Shown: positions 33,632-44,924 of the stretch, piece by piece | How positions within the stretch are numbered: the stretch's first letter is position 1 | Layout of the letters: the number at the start of each line of letters is the position of its first letter | Assembly (NCBI GenBank): GCA_010909165.1 | Contig: VJWM01000025.1 | Location: 1,922,001 to 1,986,000, forward strand | Origin: Anthoceros angustus | Taxonomy: Eukaryota; Streptophyta; Anthocerotopsida; Anthocerotales; Anthocerotaceae | DNA length: 64,000 nt | Reading direction: 5' to 3' | Notes under the pieces: generated by a model | Databases searched by the model: none | Told to the model about the DNA's origin: nothing | The model's input: only the letters and a program-made list of their open reading frames with translations | Program-made: the position numbers and the translations under genes

Positions 33632-36077
33632 ATGCAAGAGCGGCAGGGGCCTCCGGTGGCAGGCAATCCAGTGTTGCTGGCGCGGAAGTGGATCGTGGCA
33701 ATTCTTGTTGTTGCTTGCACCACATCCTCACCGGCTGCCGGAGATGGCTGGATCATGGCGGACGCGGTGAACGGGAGCGCAGTGTGCCCGGCGCACTGCT
33801 TGACTGTGAACCAGACGGCGGCGGGAAGAGGCGGGAGCTACCGCGGCCAGATCGTGGGATTCGCGCCTTGCACTGCTGCCTCCGGTGCGCAGATATGGAG
33901 CTACGATCCCGGGAGCCAGACCATCTCCATCCAGCAGCTGCAGCTGGGGATTCCGGCCTGCCTGGAGGTGCAATCGAACGTGTCCGGGATCTTCTTGGAT
34001 GCATGCGCCTCGCCCGCGCCGAGGACGCAGTTGTGGAGGATAGATGAGGGGAATGCTTCCGTTGTCAGCCTGGCCTTCTTCCCCGAGAAGGTCCTCGGGA
34101 TGCGCGTCACGGCGGGCGGATTGTCTTGGCGGGATGCTGTTCTGTTAGGAGGCGCCGGGGACGGGAAGGATTACACGAGTGTTATGTCTTTGGTGTCTCT
34201 TGTGCTTGCGCTGGATGCTGCCAGGGCGCCGCTGCCTGTTCGGGGCAACCTAGTCAGTAACGGCGGATTCGAGAGGTGTAGCTATGACGTGACGGAAGGT
34301 TCGCCGGCCGTTACGCTCTCCAAGGATGAGTTCTTTGGTCCTTGCTTCTGGAGTATCGGAGATGGCCGGGTGCAGATTTTCGGACCTGGGAGGGAGATTG
34401 TGGAAGGGAACCTGGCCCTGGCCCTCGGCGGGGATACTTTTTCCGGGAGCGTTTCTCAGGCAGTTAGCACGGAGCCGCTGTTGGACTACTTGATGAGCTT
34501 CTTGATGTCAGCCAACTCCAGCTGCGGTGGTGATGTGAAGAGGATGGAAGTGACGGCGGTGTCGTTCGGGCTTCGATTCGCCTCGACGCAGTCGTTTAAT
34601 TCTTCCGGTTTCAGTGATGGTGACATGGGATGGACTCTCAGGCTTCTGCGTTTCACGGCCACCGATACAGTCACCAATGTCAGCTTCCGTAGCCTGGAGG
34701 AGCATGCCTGCGGGCCGTTTATCGATGATGTGAGAGTGCAGCCATTCTTGCTGGACTTGTCCCCTGCGCTACAGCCTCGTGCGGTTTGTGATTGTGGATT
34801 TTGGGGCGGAGGTGAGTTTGCTGTAAGCTGCTAGGGTAGGATTTGCTTTCCCGCTGGCCCTTGCCCTGGAGCTGATAGCTTTGTGTGCTTCTTCCTTCTG
34901 TGCTGTAGCGGGAGCCATCATTGGAGCTGCCGTAGCGGCGTTTTGCGCAGGCATTGCTGTCTTTGCCTTCTGGTATGTTGCTTCCAGGAAACCGGGGAAT
35001 AATTCTACAGGGAATAACAGGGCCGATCTTGGAGGAAACAACCGCTCTGTTGACACAGCGAACGGGCGGAATGGGCTCTCTCCCACCTCAACACGTCGCG
35101 CGGTCTTTTCTTATGATGAAATCAATCTTGCCACTCGCGGTTTCGCTACCGGGCTGGGAGTGGGGACCCGTGCTGTGGCGTATGTTGCTACATTGCAGCC
35201 TGAGCGCATCAGAGCTGTCGTGAAGAGAGAGTACAGGACGGCGAGGCTCAGCGATCACGAGTTTATGGAGGAGGTGGGCATGCTGTTACAATTGGATCAT
35301 AGCAACCTCGTCCGCTTTTTGGGCTTTTGCAAGGATCAAGGTAGGTTTCGGAGTTCCCAACCATGTTCACTGCTCCCAGCACTGGCTGCACAATCTCACA
35401 AAACTTGCTCTGCAGGTGAACATATTCTTGTGTACGAGTACATGGAGGGAGGCAGCTTGCACGACCGTCTGCATTCAGATTCCAATCCTGCCCTCGAATG
35501 GACCGACAGAACCAAGATAGCTCGGGACGTTGCTGCAGGACTGGAATACCTTCATCACGGGGCTTCTCCGAGCATTCTGCATGGCAATCTCAGCTCTCAT
35601 AACGTGCTTCTCACAGCCCGCCTCCACGCTAAGCTCATGGACTTCGGGTCAGCCAGGTCTGTACAGAGAACCGAGCAGCGGACTCCTGACCGCAGTCACC
35701 CGGCTGCTGCTAGCTACATGGATCCCGTCGTGCTAAGGAATGAAGCCACCTACACTAAGAAATCAGATGTTTATAGCTTTGGGGTTCTGCTTCTCGAGCT
35801 TTTGACGGGGTTGCAAGCAGCCCGCGTGGTGCTTGAGGCTAGAGAATACCTGACCTTCAAAAACAAAATGCAGCAGCTTCTAGACCCCAAGTTGGAAGGC
35901 CGCATCTTCCCCCGGGAGCTGGAGTTGCTCATCGAAGTGGCGCAAAAGTGCATGCATCACAGCGAGGAAGACCGGCCATCTATGCCACAACTGTGTAAGC
36001 TGCTGGAGAACACCGCGGCTGCACCTTCTGACGAGATTCAACCAGCATCAACAGGCACCCGGACGGGAGCACCATAG
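33632..36077 (+). CDS. Receptor-like kinase with ricin-B-like and DUF642 ectodomain; probable pseudokinase
   Basis: Three exons, 33632-34811, 34909-35340 and 35416-36077, with GT-AG introns of 97 and 75 nt, give 757 residues. A signal peptide is likely (hydrophobic core WIVAILVVACTT). A beta-trefoil, ricin-B-like segment at about residues 50-165 has two QxW motifs (QIW, QLW). A DUF642/galactose-binding-like domain follows at about 205-385, from NLVSNGGFE to CGPFIDDVRV. A transmembrane helix is at about 395-418. The kinase domain, about 455-735, has FSYDEI, a Lys in VVKREYR, the helix-C Glu, DFG in MDFGSA and DVYSFGVLLLELLTG. The catalytic loop reads HGNLSSHN, so the catalytic Asp is Asn and HRD is lost, and the glycine loop is poor. 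It probably sits in the plasma membrane, binds cell-wall carbohydrate and signals through partners. The second intron is in frame without a stop. Confidence 0.88.
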
Positions 36078-36544
36078 GTTGGTTTTTTTTCCTGGAATGT
36101 ACTAATCTCTTGCCAAACGGGCTAACCTTTCCCCACGGACGCACTGCAGATCTAGAACAATTTCCCCAACATGATGTCACCTAACCTGCCCACAACTTTT
36201 CCCTTCCCTATATGTAGCACATGAAATAACATCCGCTTCCACGGGGGGGATGGAATGCTCCTTGTCGCTTCCATGGGTTGCTTCTGTCCTCGTCCCTTCG
36301 GATGGTTGCTGCCTTGTCCAGGAATCTCGTTTTACGCTGCTGGCGGGAACCGGGCGGTGACCGGAAGGAAGCGGAAGCACGGGGGGGTTGTGTAGGGCAT
36401 TCGGGAACCCGCTGTTTCACCATTCATGTCCGAGTCCGAGAAGTAAAACTCTTTTACCCTTTTCCCATTTCCAAGTTTTCTATTTCCGACTTCCGAGTTG
36501 AGTAAGGTATGCAGTCTATATATGTACAGAATGTTGCCATTCAC

Positions 36545-36555
36545 TTAGGGTTAGG
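36545..36555 (+). promoter_or_regulatory. TTAGGG-type element just 5' of MPP10
   Basis: TTAGGGTTAGG ends 11 bp before the ATG at 36567. Telo-box-like sequences of this kind are frequent in plant ribosome-biogenesis genes. The rest of 36078-36544 shows nothing else. Confidence 0.4.
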
Positions 36556-36566
36556 AAACGGGAACG

Positions 36567-38306
36567 ATGGCGGTTGTGCGCCGTGTGAGTGAGACGGACG
36601 CGGTGGCCTGGTTGGCTGCGTCGCCACACCTTCAGCTGGCCAAGGAAGCTGTGCAGCACACGTTCCCTTCGATCGCCTCCAGATTTCCATCCTCCACTGG
36701 TTCCCAGCTGTACACCCAGGGATTCGACTTCGAGCAAATTTGGCAGCAGATTGATGTCCAGGAGACGCCTCTGGGACCGAGCTTTAATCGGTGGCACAAG
36801 CGCTTGGACTCCGCCAACCCTGATATTTTCTTCTCCACTCCTGACACGAATGGCTTCCAGCAGGAGCGGGATCAGCTGGAGGCGGCCCCGGTGCCCGAGG
36901 TGGAGCCGCAGCAGCAGCAGCAGCTGTCTAGTAGGAAGGCGAAGAAAAGGAAGGAGCAGGATGGACAGGGGTCTCCTTCATATGATGGCGGGAAGGACGC
37001 GCCCCAGGGTGCCAGCAGAGCGTTTGAAGACTCCTTTCTCAGGTTGAGCGAGATGGAGCAGTTTCTGGACCAGGCAGAGGCCGAGGATGAAGGTTTCGAG
37101 GATGGTCCACGGCGTCTGCCGGTTTCCGCTGGCGACGATGAAGACGAAGGTGATATGGACGATGCTTTCGATTTCACTGCGCAGTTGGCGGGAAGGGAGG
37201 ACCTGGATGACGCGGAGCAGCCGCGGTATCAGGATTTTTTTGGTGCCTCGAGGTTGTCTAGGAAGAAAGCTGACGCTGCTGGATCTGCTGAGGGCGTGGA
37301 GGATGTTGAGGATGCGGCTAACGAGACGGACGAGGAGGAGGATGGTTTGCAAGACATGGATGCATCGGAGGATGGTTTGCAAGACATGGATGCATCGGAG
37401 GATGGGGATGGGGAGTTGGAGGAGGAGGAGCAGGAGGGTGCACCTGCGAGGAATCCGGTTTCCGCGCATGAGAAGCGACTGGCAAAGATGCAGGAGCGAA
37501 TCAAGGAGCTGGAGCAGGCCAACTTGGGGGACAAGCATTGGACTTTGAGGGGGGAGGTGAGCGCCTCCACGAGGCCTTATCGTAGTTTGGAGATGGACGA
37601 TGACGGGGTTCCGCTTGTGGACCTGGAATTTGAGCAAAGGGCAAGGCCGGCACCCGTGGTTACAGAAGAAGGTAACAAGTCCATCGAAGACATTATTCGG
37701 TCTCGGATTATGGCTGCCCAGTTCGATGACGTTGAGCGGAAAGCCCCCCCGGCCCCTGTGGCATCAAAGGTGCAGATTGAGCTGGACGAGGAGAAGAGCA
37801 AGAAAGGACTAGGTGAAATCTATGAGGCAGAATATGTGCAGAAGACCAGCGGGCTGACAGTGGCTCCCAACTCCAGCTTGGAGAAGGAGAAAGAGGAGGC
37901 CAGGCTTACTTTCAAGCGGCTGTGTGCCAAGCTGGATGCCTTGTCCCACTTCCATTTTGTCCCGAAGCCTGCTGTACAGGACCTGGCTGTTAGGGCTGAT
38001 GTTCCAGCTCTTGCCATGGAGGAGGTGGCACCGGTGGCTGTAGCAGAGGCATCCATGCTTGCCCCCGAAGAGATATTTGCTGGTAAAGGAGCAGTCAAGG
38101 CCGAAGCAGAGCTCACGCATGAGGACAGGCAACGAAGACGGGCTACCAAGAAGCGCAAGCGCAGGTTGGCCAGAAAGGCAGCTCAGCCTTTTAAGAAGCA
38201 AACAACTTCAGCAAGGCCATTGAAGAAATCCAGACCTTCTGCCTCATCCGGCAATTTCGGCAAGTCTTCTAAGGTATTTGCCGGCCTAGAGCAAATGAAA
38301 GGTTAA
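36567..38306 (+). CDS. MPP10: U3 small nucleolar ribonucleoprotein MPP10
   Basis: A nucleolar component of the SSU processome, needed with IMP3 and IMP4 for early 18S pre-rRNA cleavage. It is a single uninterrupted frame of 579 residues, within the range of plant MPP10. It shows the acidic Asp/Glu-rich middle and then the conserved C-terminal half: LEQANLGDKHWTLRGEV, EDIIRSRI, AQFDDVERK, GLGEIYEAEYV, LDALSHFHFVPKP, LAPEEIF and ELTHEDRQRRRATKKRKRR, followed by a basic tail. A perfect 30-bp direct repeat encodes two EDGLQDMDAS units in the acidic region, a likely length polymorphism. The start is the ATG giving MAVVRRV. The gene has no introns in this window. Confidence 0.95.
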   Translation: MAVVRRVSETDAVAWLAASPHLQLAKEAVQHTFPSIASRFPSSTGSQLYTQGFDFEQIWQQIDVQETPLGPSFNRWHKRLDSANPDIFFSTPDTNGFQQERDQLEAAPVPEVEPQQQQQLSSRKAKKRKEQDGQGSPSYDGGKDAPQGASRAFEDSFLRLSEMEQFLDQAEAEDEGFEDGPRRLPVSAGDDEDEGDMDDAFDFTAQLAGREDLDDAEQPRYQDFFGASRLSRKKADAAGSAEGVEDVEDAANETDEEEDGLQDMDASEDGLQDMDASEDGDGELEEEEQEGAPARNPVSAHEKRLAKMQERIKELEQANLGDKHWTLRGEVSASTRPYRSLEMDDDGVPLVDLEFEQRARPAPVVTEEGNKSIEDIIRSRIMAAQFDDVERKAPPAPVASKVQIELDEEKSKKGLGEIYEAEYVQKTSGLTVAPNSSLEKEKEEARLTFKRLCAKLDALSHFHFVPKPAVQDLAVRADVPALAMEEVAPVAVAEASMLAPEEIFAGKGAVKAEAELTHEDRQRRRATKKRKRRLARKAAQPFKKQTTSARPLKKSRPSASSGNFGKSSKVFAGLEQMKG

Positions 38307-39485
38307 GCGCACATGTGTCCTCTAGGGATCTGGCCAAAGTGGAGCAAGCTGCTAGGTGGGTCAATGAAGGAGGCTTTGGGGTTGTTCAGGCTCGACTCAG
38401 TCCCTCATGCTCCTGTGGCTCACGGATGGAAACTAGTTGTTGCGTCTCAGTCCCCGCCTACCTGAAGTGAAGCACTCAGACCATGTGCAGGCGCGCCGAC
38501 ATGGCTATGGGCCTGAAGCAACCTTCGGCGTTTTTTATGGGCCTTTCTTTCAAACTGATGTACCATGGTCGCAGTGGGGATACACGCTGAAAGCGGGGCC
38601 ACGGTCGGGAAGCCTTTGCGATGGCTGTGACTTTACCAGAGTTGGATCTGGACCTGGCCCCAAGCAGGTTATACTGGCGAAAGTGTTTTCTGGCTGGTAC
38701 GTTAGGAGCACTGTCTGGAAGGGCTAACAGTCTGTGTCTGGACTACACAGCTGCACCCACACACCTCGTGCTGTGTCTCCCTTATGGCCGCAGGCACAAG
38801 TGAGGACTTTCTTCTGTATCGGGCTAAGATCGTGAGCACTAAAGCTTGACCCAGGGCAGTAGACTAGTTTCATCCAAAGCAGTGCACCAGTCGATTAGCT
38901 TTGCCTAGGGCCATCAAAGATAGACGAAGCAAAGTCTGTTTTTAATCCGTATCCAGTGAAAGGGATGGAAACACTGCGGGACTGAGAGGGGACTCTGGGA
39001 GGATGAATGGCATTCCAAAACGATCAGTGCGTCGTTGGAAATAAAGCCACACTTGGTGTCTTTGGGATCTCAAAGATGTAGCTTGTGTCACTGATATACC
39101 AACGTTTACTCTCTCGAATGGGGACGAACTTCAATAATGTGCCATTGTCGGTAAATCCTTTTTTTTTTTGTTTAGTCGATTAGAATGAGCTTAGCCTGGA
39201 GCCTAGAGCGTCCTCTAGGTCAGGAAGGATAGGAACTCCCATGCAGGAAGGGATGGTGAGCGGCGGAGACGTCGCCTCGTCGCCTATCCATCACAAAGAT
39301 TTATGTCATGAGAAGTGATGGGAAAATTATATACCTATGTTACTTATCTGTCTTATATTAATATTCCATATATTCAAATACCGATACACAGGCTTGTCGC
39401 ATTCAAGCCCTCCGGGTTCGGGCTCATCGGAGCTAGCCCGCATGGGGTGGTGATACACTCATCTTCCGAGAGAGGTTCCTGAACG
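38307..39485. other. Spacer upstream of the PPR array
   Basis: I recognise no gene. The right end (about 39380-39485) is related to the sequences before the other PPR genes at about 44880, 46240 and 51020-51140 (CTCATCTTCCGA... before the start), so it probably belongs to the duplicated PPR unit's promoter. Confidence 0.5.
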
Positions 39486-42400
39486 ATGGCCACAATGTGG
39501 CAACCGGACCCGTTGTGGACCCAACAAAGTGGTGTGTGTGCAGGGATTCTACGAGGAGCTCCCGCTCACCTCATGGTAGGGAATGAACCCATTGCAAACA
39601 AAGCCTCCAGGTGCAGCAGTGTAAGGAGCCCAGCACTTCCACTTCCGAGAAATTGTGTGGGTGGGGAGGGGTTTTCCAACGATGATCATTGCCAGGAGCA
39701 GGAGCACTTGTGGCAACAATTCTTTCTGGACCCTACCATGTGGTGGGACAACAGACGAGATAAGAAGAGCTTCAGTTCGCCTGACTTCCGACGCAAAGGG
39801 TCCGGCGAGGTCCTGTGGTTAAACAACATGTTTAAGCCAGCTTGGGTTGATGAGCAGCTCGTTTCCTTGGATATGCAGATGGGTCACGCTGCCTCTCCTT
39901 CCGAGTCGAGCTATCGGGATAATCCTGAACCTGGGAGGCGTGCAGAATCGGAAATAGGCTCCAGGTGCAGGAGTGTAAGGAGCCCAGCACTTCCACTTCC
40001 GGGAAAATGGGTGGGTGGGGACGGGATTTCCAACGATGGTCGTCGCCAGGAGCAGGAGCTGTTGGTGCAACAATGTTTTCTGGATCCTAACATGTGGTGG
40101 GACAACAGACGAGATAAGACGAGATCCCAATTGCCGGAATTCCGGCGTAAGAGGTACGGCGAGGTCCTGTGGTTAAACAACATGTATAAGCGAGCTTGGG
40201 TTGATGAGCAGCTCTATTCCTTGGATATGCAGATGGGTCAATGTGCCTCTCCTTCCAAGTCCAGCTCTGTGGATAAGCCTGAACCTGGCAGGCGTGCAGG
40301 ATCGGAAGTGGGCGTCGTAACAGCTGGAACCGTGAGCTTGCTATGTGAGCAGGGGAAGCTTTCTGAGGCCGTTGGAGCCCTTGAATCTCTGGCGCAGGCA
40401 GACCCTGCTATTTCCCAGTCTCTGTTTTACACTGTGCTAAAGCTGTGCACAGCTAAGAAGGATTTGGTTGTGGGGCGACGAGTTCATGATCTCACTGCCA
40501 AAATTGGGTACGAGTCGAGTGCATACTTGGGGAACCATATCTTGCGCATGTATGCATGTGGAGGTAGGCTGCAGGAGGCCATGGATGTGTTCACCAGGGT
40601 GGGCAAACCAAATGTCTTCATGTGGGTTTCCATAATCTCTGCACATGCTAAGCACGGGAAACCTAAGGAGGCCATACAACTCTACCATCAGATGCGGAGG
40701 TCAGGAGTGAAGGCGAATGGCCACGTCTTTGTAGCTGCCCTCCAGGCTTGTGCAATTGCTGCCGACTTGGAATCTGGCAAAAAAGTGCACTGTGATGTGT
40801 TGCACAGTGGCACTCCTACTGACGTGTTTGTTGGCAATTGTCTGGTGGACATGTATGCAAAATGTGGTGAACTGAAAGCTGCACGCCAGGTTTTTGAAGG
40901 CATGGCCGAAAAGGATGTGGTGACATGGACGGCGCTGATATCTGGGTATGTAAAGTGTGGTGAACTGAAAGATGCACGCCAGGTTTTTGACAGCATGAAC
41001 ACAAAGAATGTGGTGACATGGACTGCGCTGATAGCTGGGTATGCTGAGCAAGGTCTCGGACACGAGTCGCTTGTTCTGTATGGACAAATGGAGCAGGAGG
41101 GCCTCATTTTGGCGGACTATGTCACCTTTGTTTGCCTTCTGAAGGCCTGTGCAAGCACTGGTGCCTTGCAGAAAGGCAGGCAGCTGCACTCACAGATTGT
41201 TGAACGAGGACTGTTGGACAATGTAATGTTGGGCAACTGCCTGGTGGACATGTATGCAAAATGTGGTGAACTGGAAGATGCACGCCAGGTTTTTGACAGC
41301 TTGGTGACGAAGGATGTGGTCACATGGAATGCCCTGATAGCTGGGTATGCCGAGCAAGGGCTTGGCCAAGAGGCACTTGTTCTGTATGGACAAATGGAGA
41401 CGGACAGCCTCGTTTTAGCTAACCATGTTACTTTTGCTTGCCTTCTAAAGGCTTGTGCAAGCACCGGTGCTTTACAGAAGGGCAGGCAGCTGCACTCACT
41501 AATTATCGAACGGGGACTGCTGGATAATGTACTGGTGGGGAACGGCCTGGTAGACATGTATGCAAAATGTGGCAAACTGAAAGATGCACGTCAGGTTTTT
41601 GACAGCATGGCCACAAAGGATGTGGTGACATGGAATGCCCTGATATCTGGGTATGCAAAATGTGGTGAACTGAAAGATGCACGCCAGGTTTTTGACAGCA
41701 TGAACACAAAGAATGTGGTGACATGGAATGCCCTGATAGCTGGGAAGGCTCGGACATGAGGCGCTTGTTCTGTATGGACAAATGGAGCAGGAGGGCCTCA
41801 TTTTGGCTACCATGTTACTTTTGCTTGCCTTCTGAAGGCCTGTGCAAGCACTGGTGCCTTGCAGAAAGGCAGGCAGCTGCACTCACAGATTGTTGAACGA
41901 GGACTGTTGGACAATGTAATGTTGGGCAACTGCCTGGTGGACATGTATGCAAAATGTGGAGAACTGGAAGATGCACGCCTGGTTTTTGACAGCTTGGTGA
42001 CGAAGGATGTGGTCACATGGAATGCCCTGATCGCTGGGTATGCCCAGCAAGGACTTGGCCAAGAGGCACTCGTTGTGTATGGGAAAATGGAGCAGGAGGG
42101 CCTGATTTTGGCAAACCATGTTACTTTTGCTTGCCTTCTAAAGGCCTGTGCAAGCAGTGGTGCCCTACAAAAGGGCAGGCAGCTGCACTCACAGATTGTT
42201 GAAAGAGGACTACTGGATAATGTACTGGTGGGGACCTGCCTAGTGGACATGTATGCAAAATGTGGTGAACTGAAATATGCACGCCGGGTTTTTGACAGCA
42301 TGAACACAAAGAATGTGGTTACATGGAATGCCCTGATATCTGGATATGGTACATCTGATGATGGTCAGAGAGCACTAGCTTGTTTTGAGGAGATGTGTGT

Positions 42401-43229
42401 TGCCGGTATTCAGCCTGATGGTGCTACTTTTACTTGCCTTCTAGTAGCATGCAGTCATGAGGGACTAGTCCACGAGGGTCGCAAGTACTTCGATTCCATG
42501 GCTGAACAGCATGGCATCAAACCTACTATTGAGCATTACATTTGCATGATTGATCTTCTTGGGCGTGCAGGCCATTTAGATGAGGCAGAGAAGATGCTAT
42601 TGTCATGTGAGGGCCAAAGTAATGTTGTGGTCTTGACGTCTTTGTTGAATGCCTGCAAAAGTCACGGGGATATAGAGAGGGCAATGTGGTGTTTTGAAAG
42701 CATTGTCAAGCTGGACCCCCAGGAGGCGCCTGCCTACGTGCTCATGGCGAATGCCTATGCAGATGCAGGTAGGTGGACCGATGTGGACAGGATTGAAGTG
42801 CAGAGAAGGGTAGCAGGAGCTAACAAGAAACCTGCAGTGGCGACCATTGAGCTGAACAAGCAGGTACATAGATTTCTGGTGGGAGAAAAGAGAGAGGATA
42901 TTATGCTCAAGGTGGACAGCACGAATGCCCGTGTGAAGCAGGAAGGGGGCCACGTACCTCACACAAAGTTAGTGTTGAAGCCACTATGTGAGAAGGAAAA
43001 GGAAGATGTGCTTTGTGGGCATGCTGAGAAGCTAGCTCTGGCGTTTGGTCTGTTGAACAGTCCGAGTGGGACACCTCTGGTGGTAACGAAGAATCTACGC
43101 ATGTGCAGTGACTGCCACAGTTCCACGGAGATCATGTCAAGGCTTGAACAGAGAGACATTGTCGTAAGGGATGGGTACCGTGTGCATCGATTCGCAGCTG
43201 GTTCTTGCAGTTGTAAGGGTCGACCGTGA
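39486..43229 (+). CDS. PPR-DYW(GRP) protein B with two PDF modules (one frameshift region)
   Basis: A probable organellar RNA editing factor. The frame is open from the ATG at 39486 to 41759 and again from about 41806 to the stop at 43229. Compared with the repeats around it, 11 bases are missing near 41745 and one A near 41805. Together these are 12 bases, so the frame is restored but a TGA falls between. The order is: Ser/Pro-rich N-terminus, PDF module 1 (39708-39860), a diverged duplicate (40059-40214, PEF where PDF is usual), about a dozen PPR motifs alternating [14 protein letters not shown] and KGRQLH units, an E region (YVLMANAYADAGRW), and a DYW domain. The deaminase signature is present: HAE, then CSDCH. 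The C-terminus is CSCKGRP. It is the first of at least five related copies in the array. Confidence 0.85.
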
Positions 43230-43611
43230 GAATAATGAAGAACTGGCCAAGGTGGTGAGTGCGTTGGTATCCTGGGCAGAGCTTGCGGCTGTTGCCCCCA
43301 AGGTGACTAGGCCGGGACCCCTCACATGGTGGGTGTCTGTCTTTGCTGCGAAGCGCATGAAGACAGGATCACCAGCTGGACTCGGATCTGGCGCTCAAGA
43401 GGCTGTGCTGGGGACCGAGGATCTCCTGGATCTCAGGAAGGAGGTGGCATCTCTACTGAAAGTGTGCGGCGGGCACTGGCAGGAGGTGCAGGATCAGACT
43501 CAGACTGTTTCTGGCTGGTTCCCTGCAGATCCGTTTCTGGAGAGCGAGACGGCGCGGATTACATGAAATTACATTCCCTGAGCATGTGACAACTGCGAGG
43601 AGATCACGAGC

Positions 43612-44191
43612 TTGGGGTTCATTGCGGATGTCCTGCGGGGAGTACTGACTCCTGGCCAAATGTTATCCCGGCAGCTCAGACCGCTCTGGACCTTGGTGCT
43701 CGGATGCAAATGCAAGGTCCTCAAGGGTGATGAGACTACTTTCTTGTGCATTCTGAAACGGTGCAGTAGTATAGGGTCCGTGAATATCTGCCACCGAATA
43801 CACCAACATATCGTCCAAAGCGGATATGAGCAGAGCATGTTGGTGGGAAATGCCCGTCTCCATGCATGTGGCAAGAATGGCATGGCCTGAACTCAGCTCA
43901 GCGAGATTTCGATCTGTTGCCCTGGCAGGACTTACATCTGCTTGGACTGCATTGATAGCCGGGTATGCAGGACAATCAAAATGTGCAACAAGCTTAAGCT
44001 TGCAGTGGTTTGAGCATATGCCACAGGCAGGAATTAGACCCAACGGAGTAACCTTTCTTGCACTCCTATCGGCATGCAGCGACGGAGGCCTGATCGAGAA
44101 AGGCTTGGAGTATTTGGATGCCATGAGCAGAGACCACGGCATTCATCCTACTTTACACCCCATCTTGCAGCTGTTCATGAATGCATACTAG
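43612..44191 (+). pseudogene. PPR relic C
   Basis: Two overlapping frames (43612-43890 and about 43880-44191) read as PPR motifs: TTFLCILKRCSS, then WTALIAGYAGQ, GIRPNGVTFLALLSACSDGGLIEKG and a fragment of the following motif. They are more diverged from the array genes than those are from each other. There is no start, E or DYW part. The preceding 43230-43611 holds the 3' flank of gene B. Confidence 0.65.
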
Positions 44192-44303
44192 ACGGCCCAG
44201 AATGGCAGGAATGGCAGGAGCGTCACTGTTCCACAAGCTAGTCGATATTCCCTGGCCTGTCCACCATAACCAACAGTGGATTGCAATTGAGATCCAAGCC
44301 ATC

Positions 44304-44924
44304 TCCATAACGAGGGAGGAAGACGAATTTCTTTTGAAGTCCATGTTAGGTACCCCAAAACGCTCAACCAAGGTACTCAAAACGAGTAGTTCTAGGGCCC
44401 AGATTTGGGGAACCCCTAGGGCCCGCCGCGTGTGGAGTACATGTTTATTCTTGGGCAATTCTGCTACCATGCAAAAGATCTGATCTTTCAGTTCATGAAC
44501 TGCTCTTCCATGGTATCCGCACATAGCGTGTGATATGTTAATTTGACTAAGCGTCCTCGGATTCCTCCCCTTTCAAACGAGCCCTGCCTTCTAGACACTC
44601 CTTCGCCCGTGAAACTGATAAGGATGGAACTCTAATCCTCCTGCGTTGCGTGGTGCTGTGTGTGTAGAAGGTTGTCTACTTCCTCTTGCCATAAGTAAAA
44701 GAATGAATCACCAAAGCAAAAGCCAACTCCTTCCTTGCTCCAAATGTCCGCTTTGGTACGCCTGAAGATAGCTAGGCTCGCGGGCAACAGAGAGAGTTCG
44801 GGGTACAACCGACGGTAGAAGGAAAAAAAAATGAGCCGGCACTCTCGATGGTGTGGTCACGCACTATACCTGGGCATCCTGCCATAGTCTGTTGTGAGAC
44901 CCATCTTCCGAGAGCGGTTCCTGA
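44304..44924 (+). repeat. Array spacer repeat, copy 1
   Basis: This non-coding block precedes gene D and recurs at 45722-46292 before gene E. It begins at ATCTCCATAACGAGG and ends at the next PPR start codon. Confidence 0.85.
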
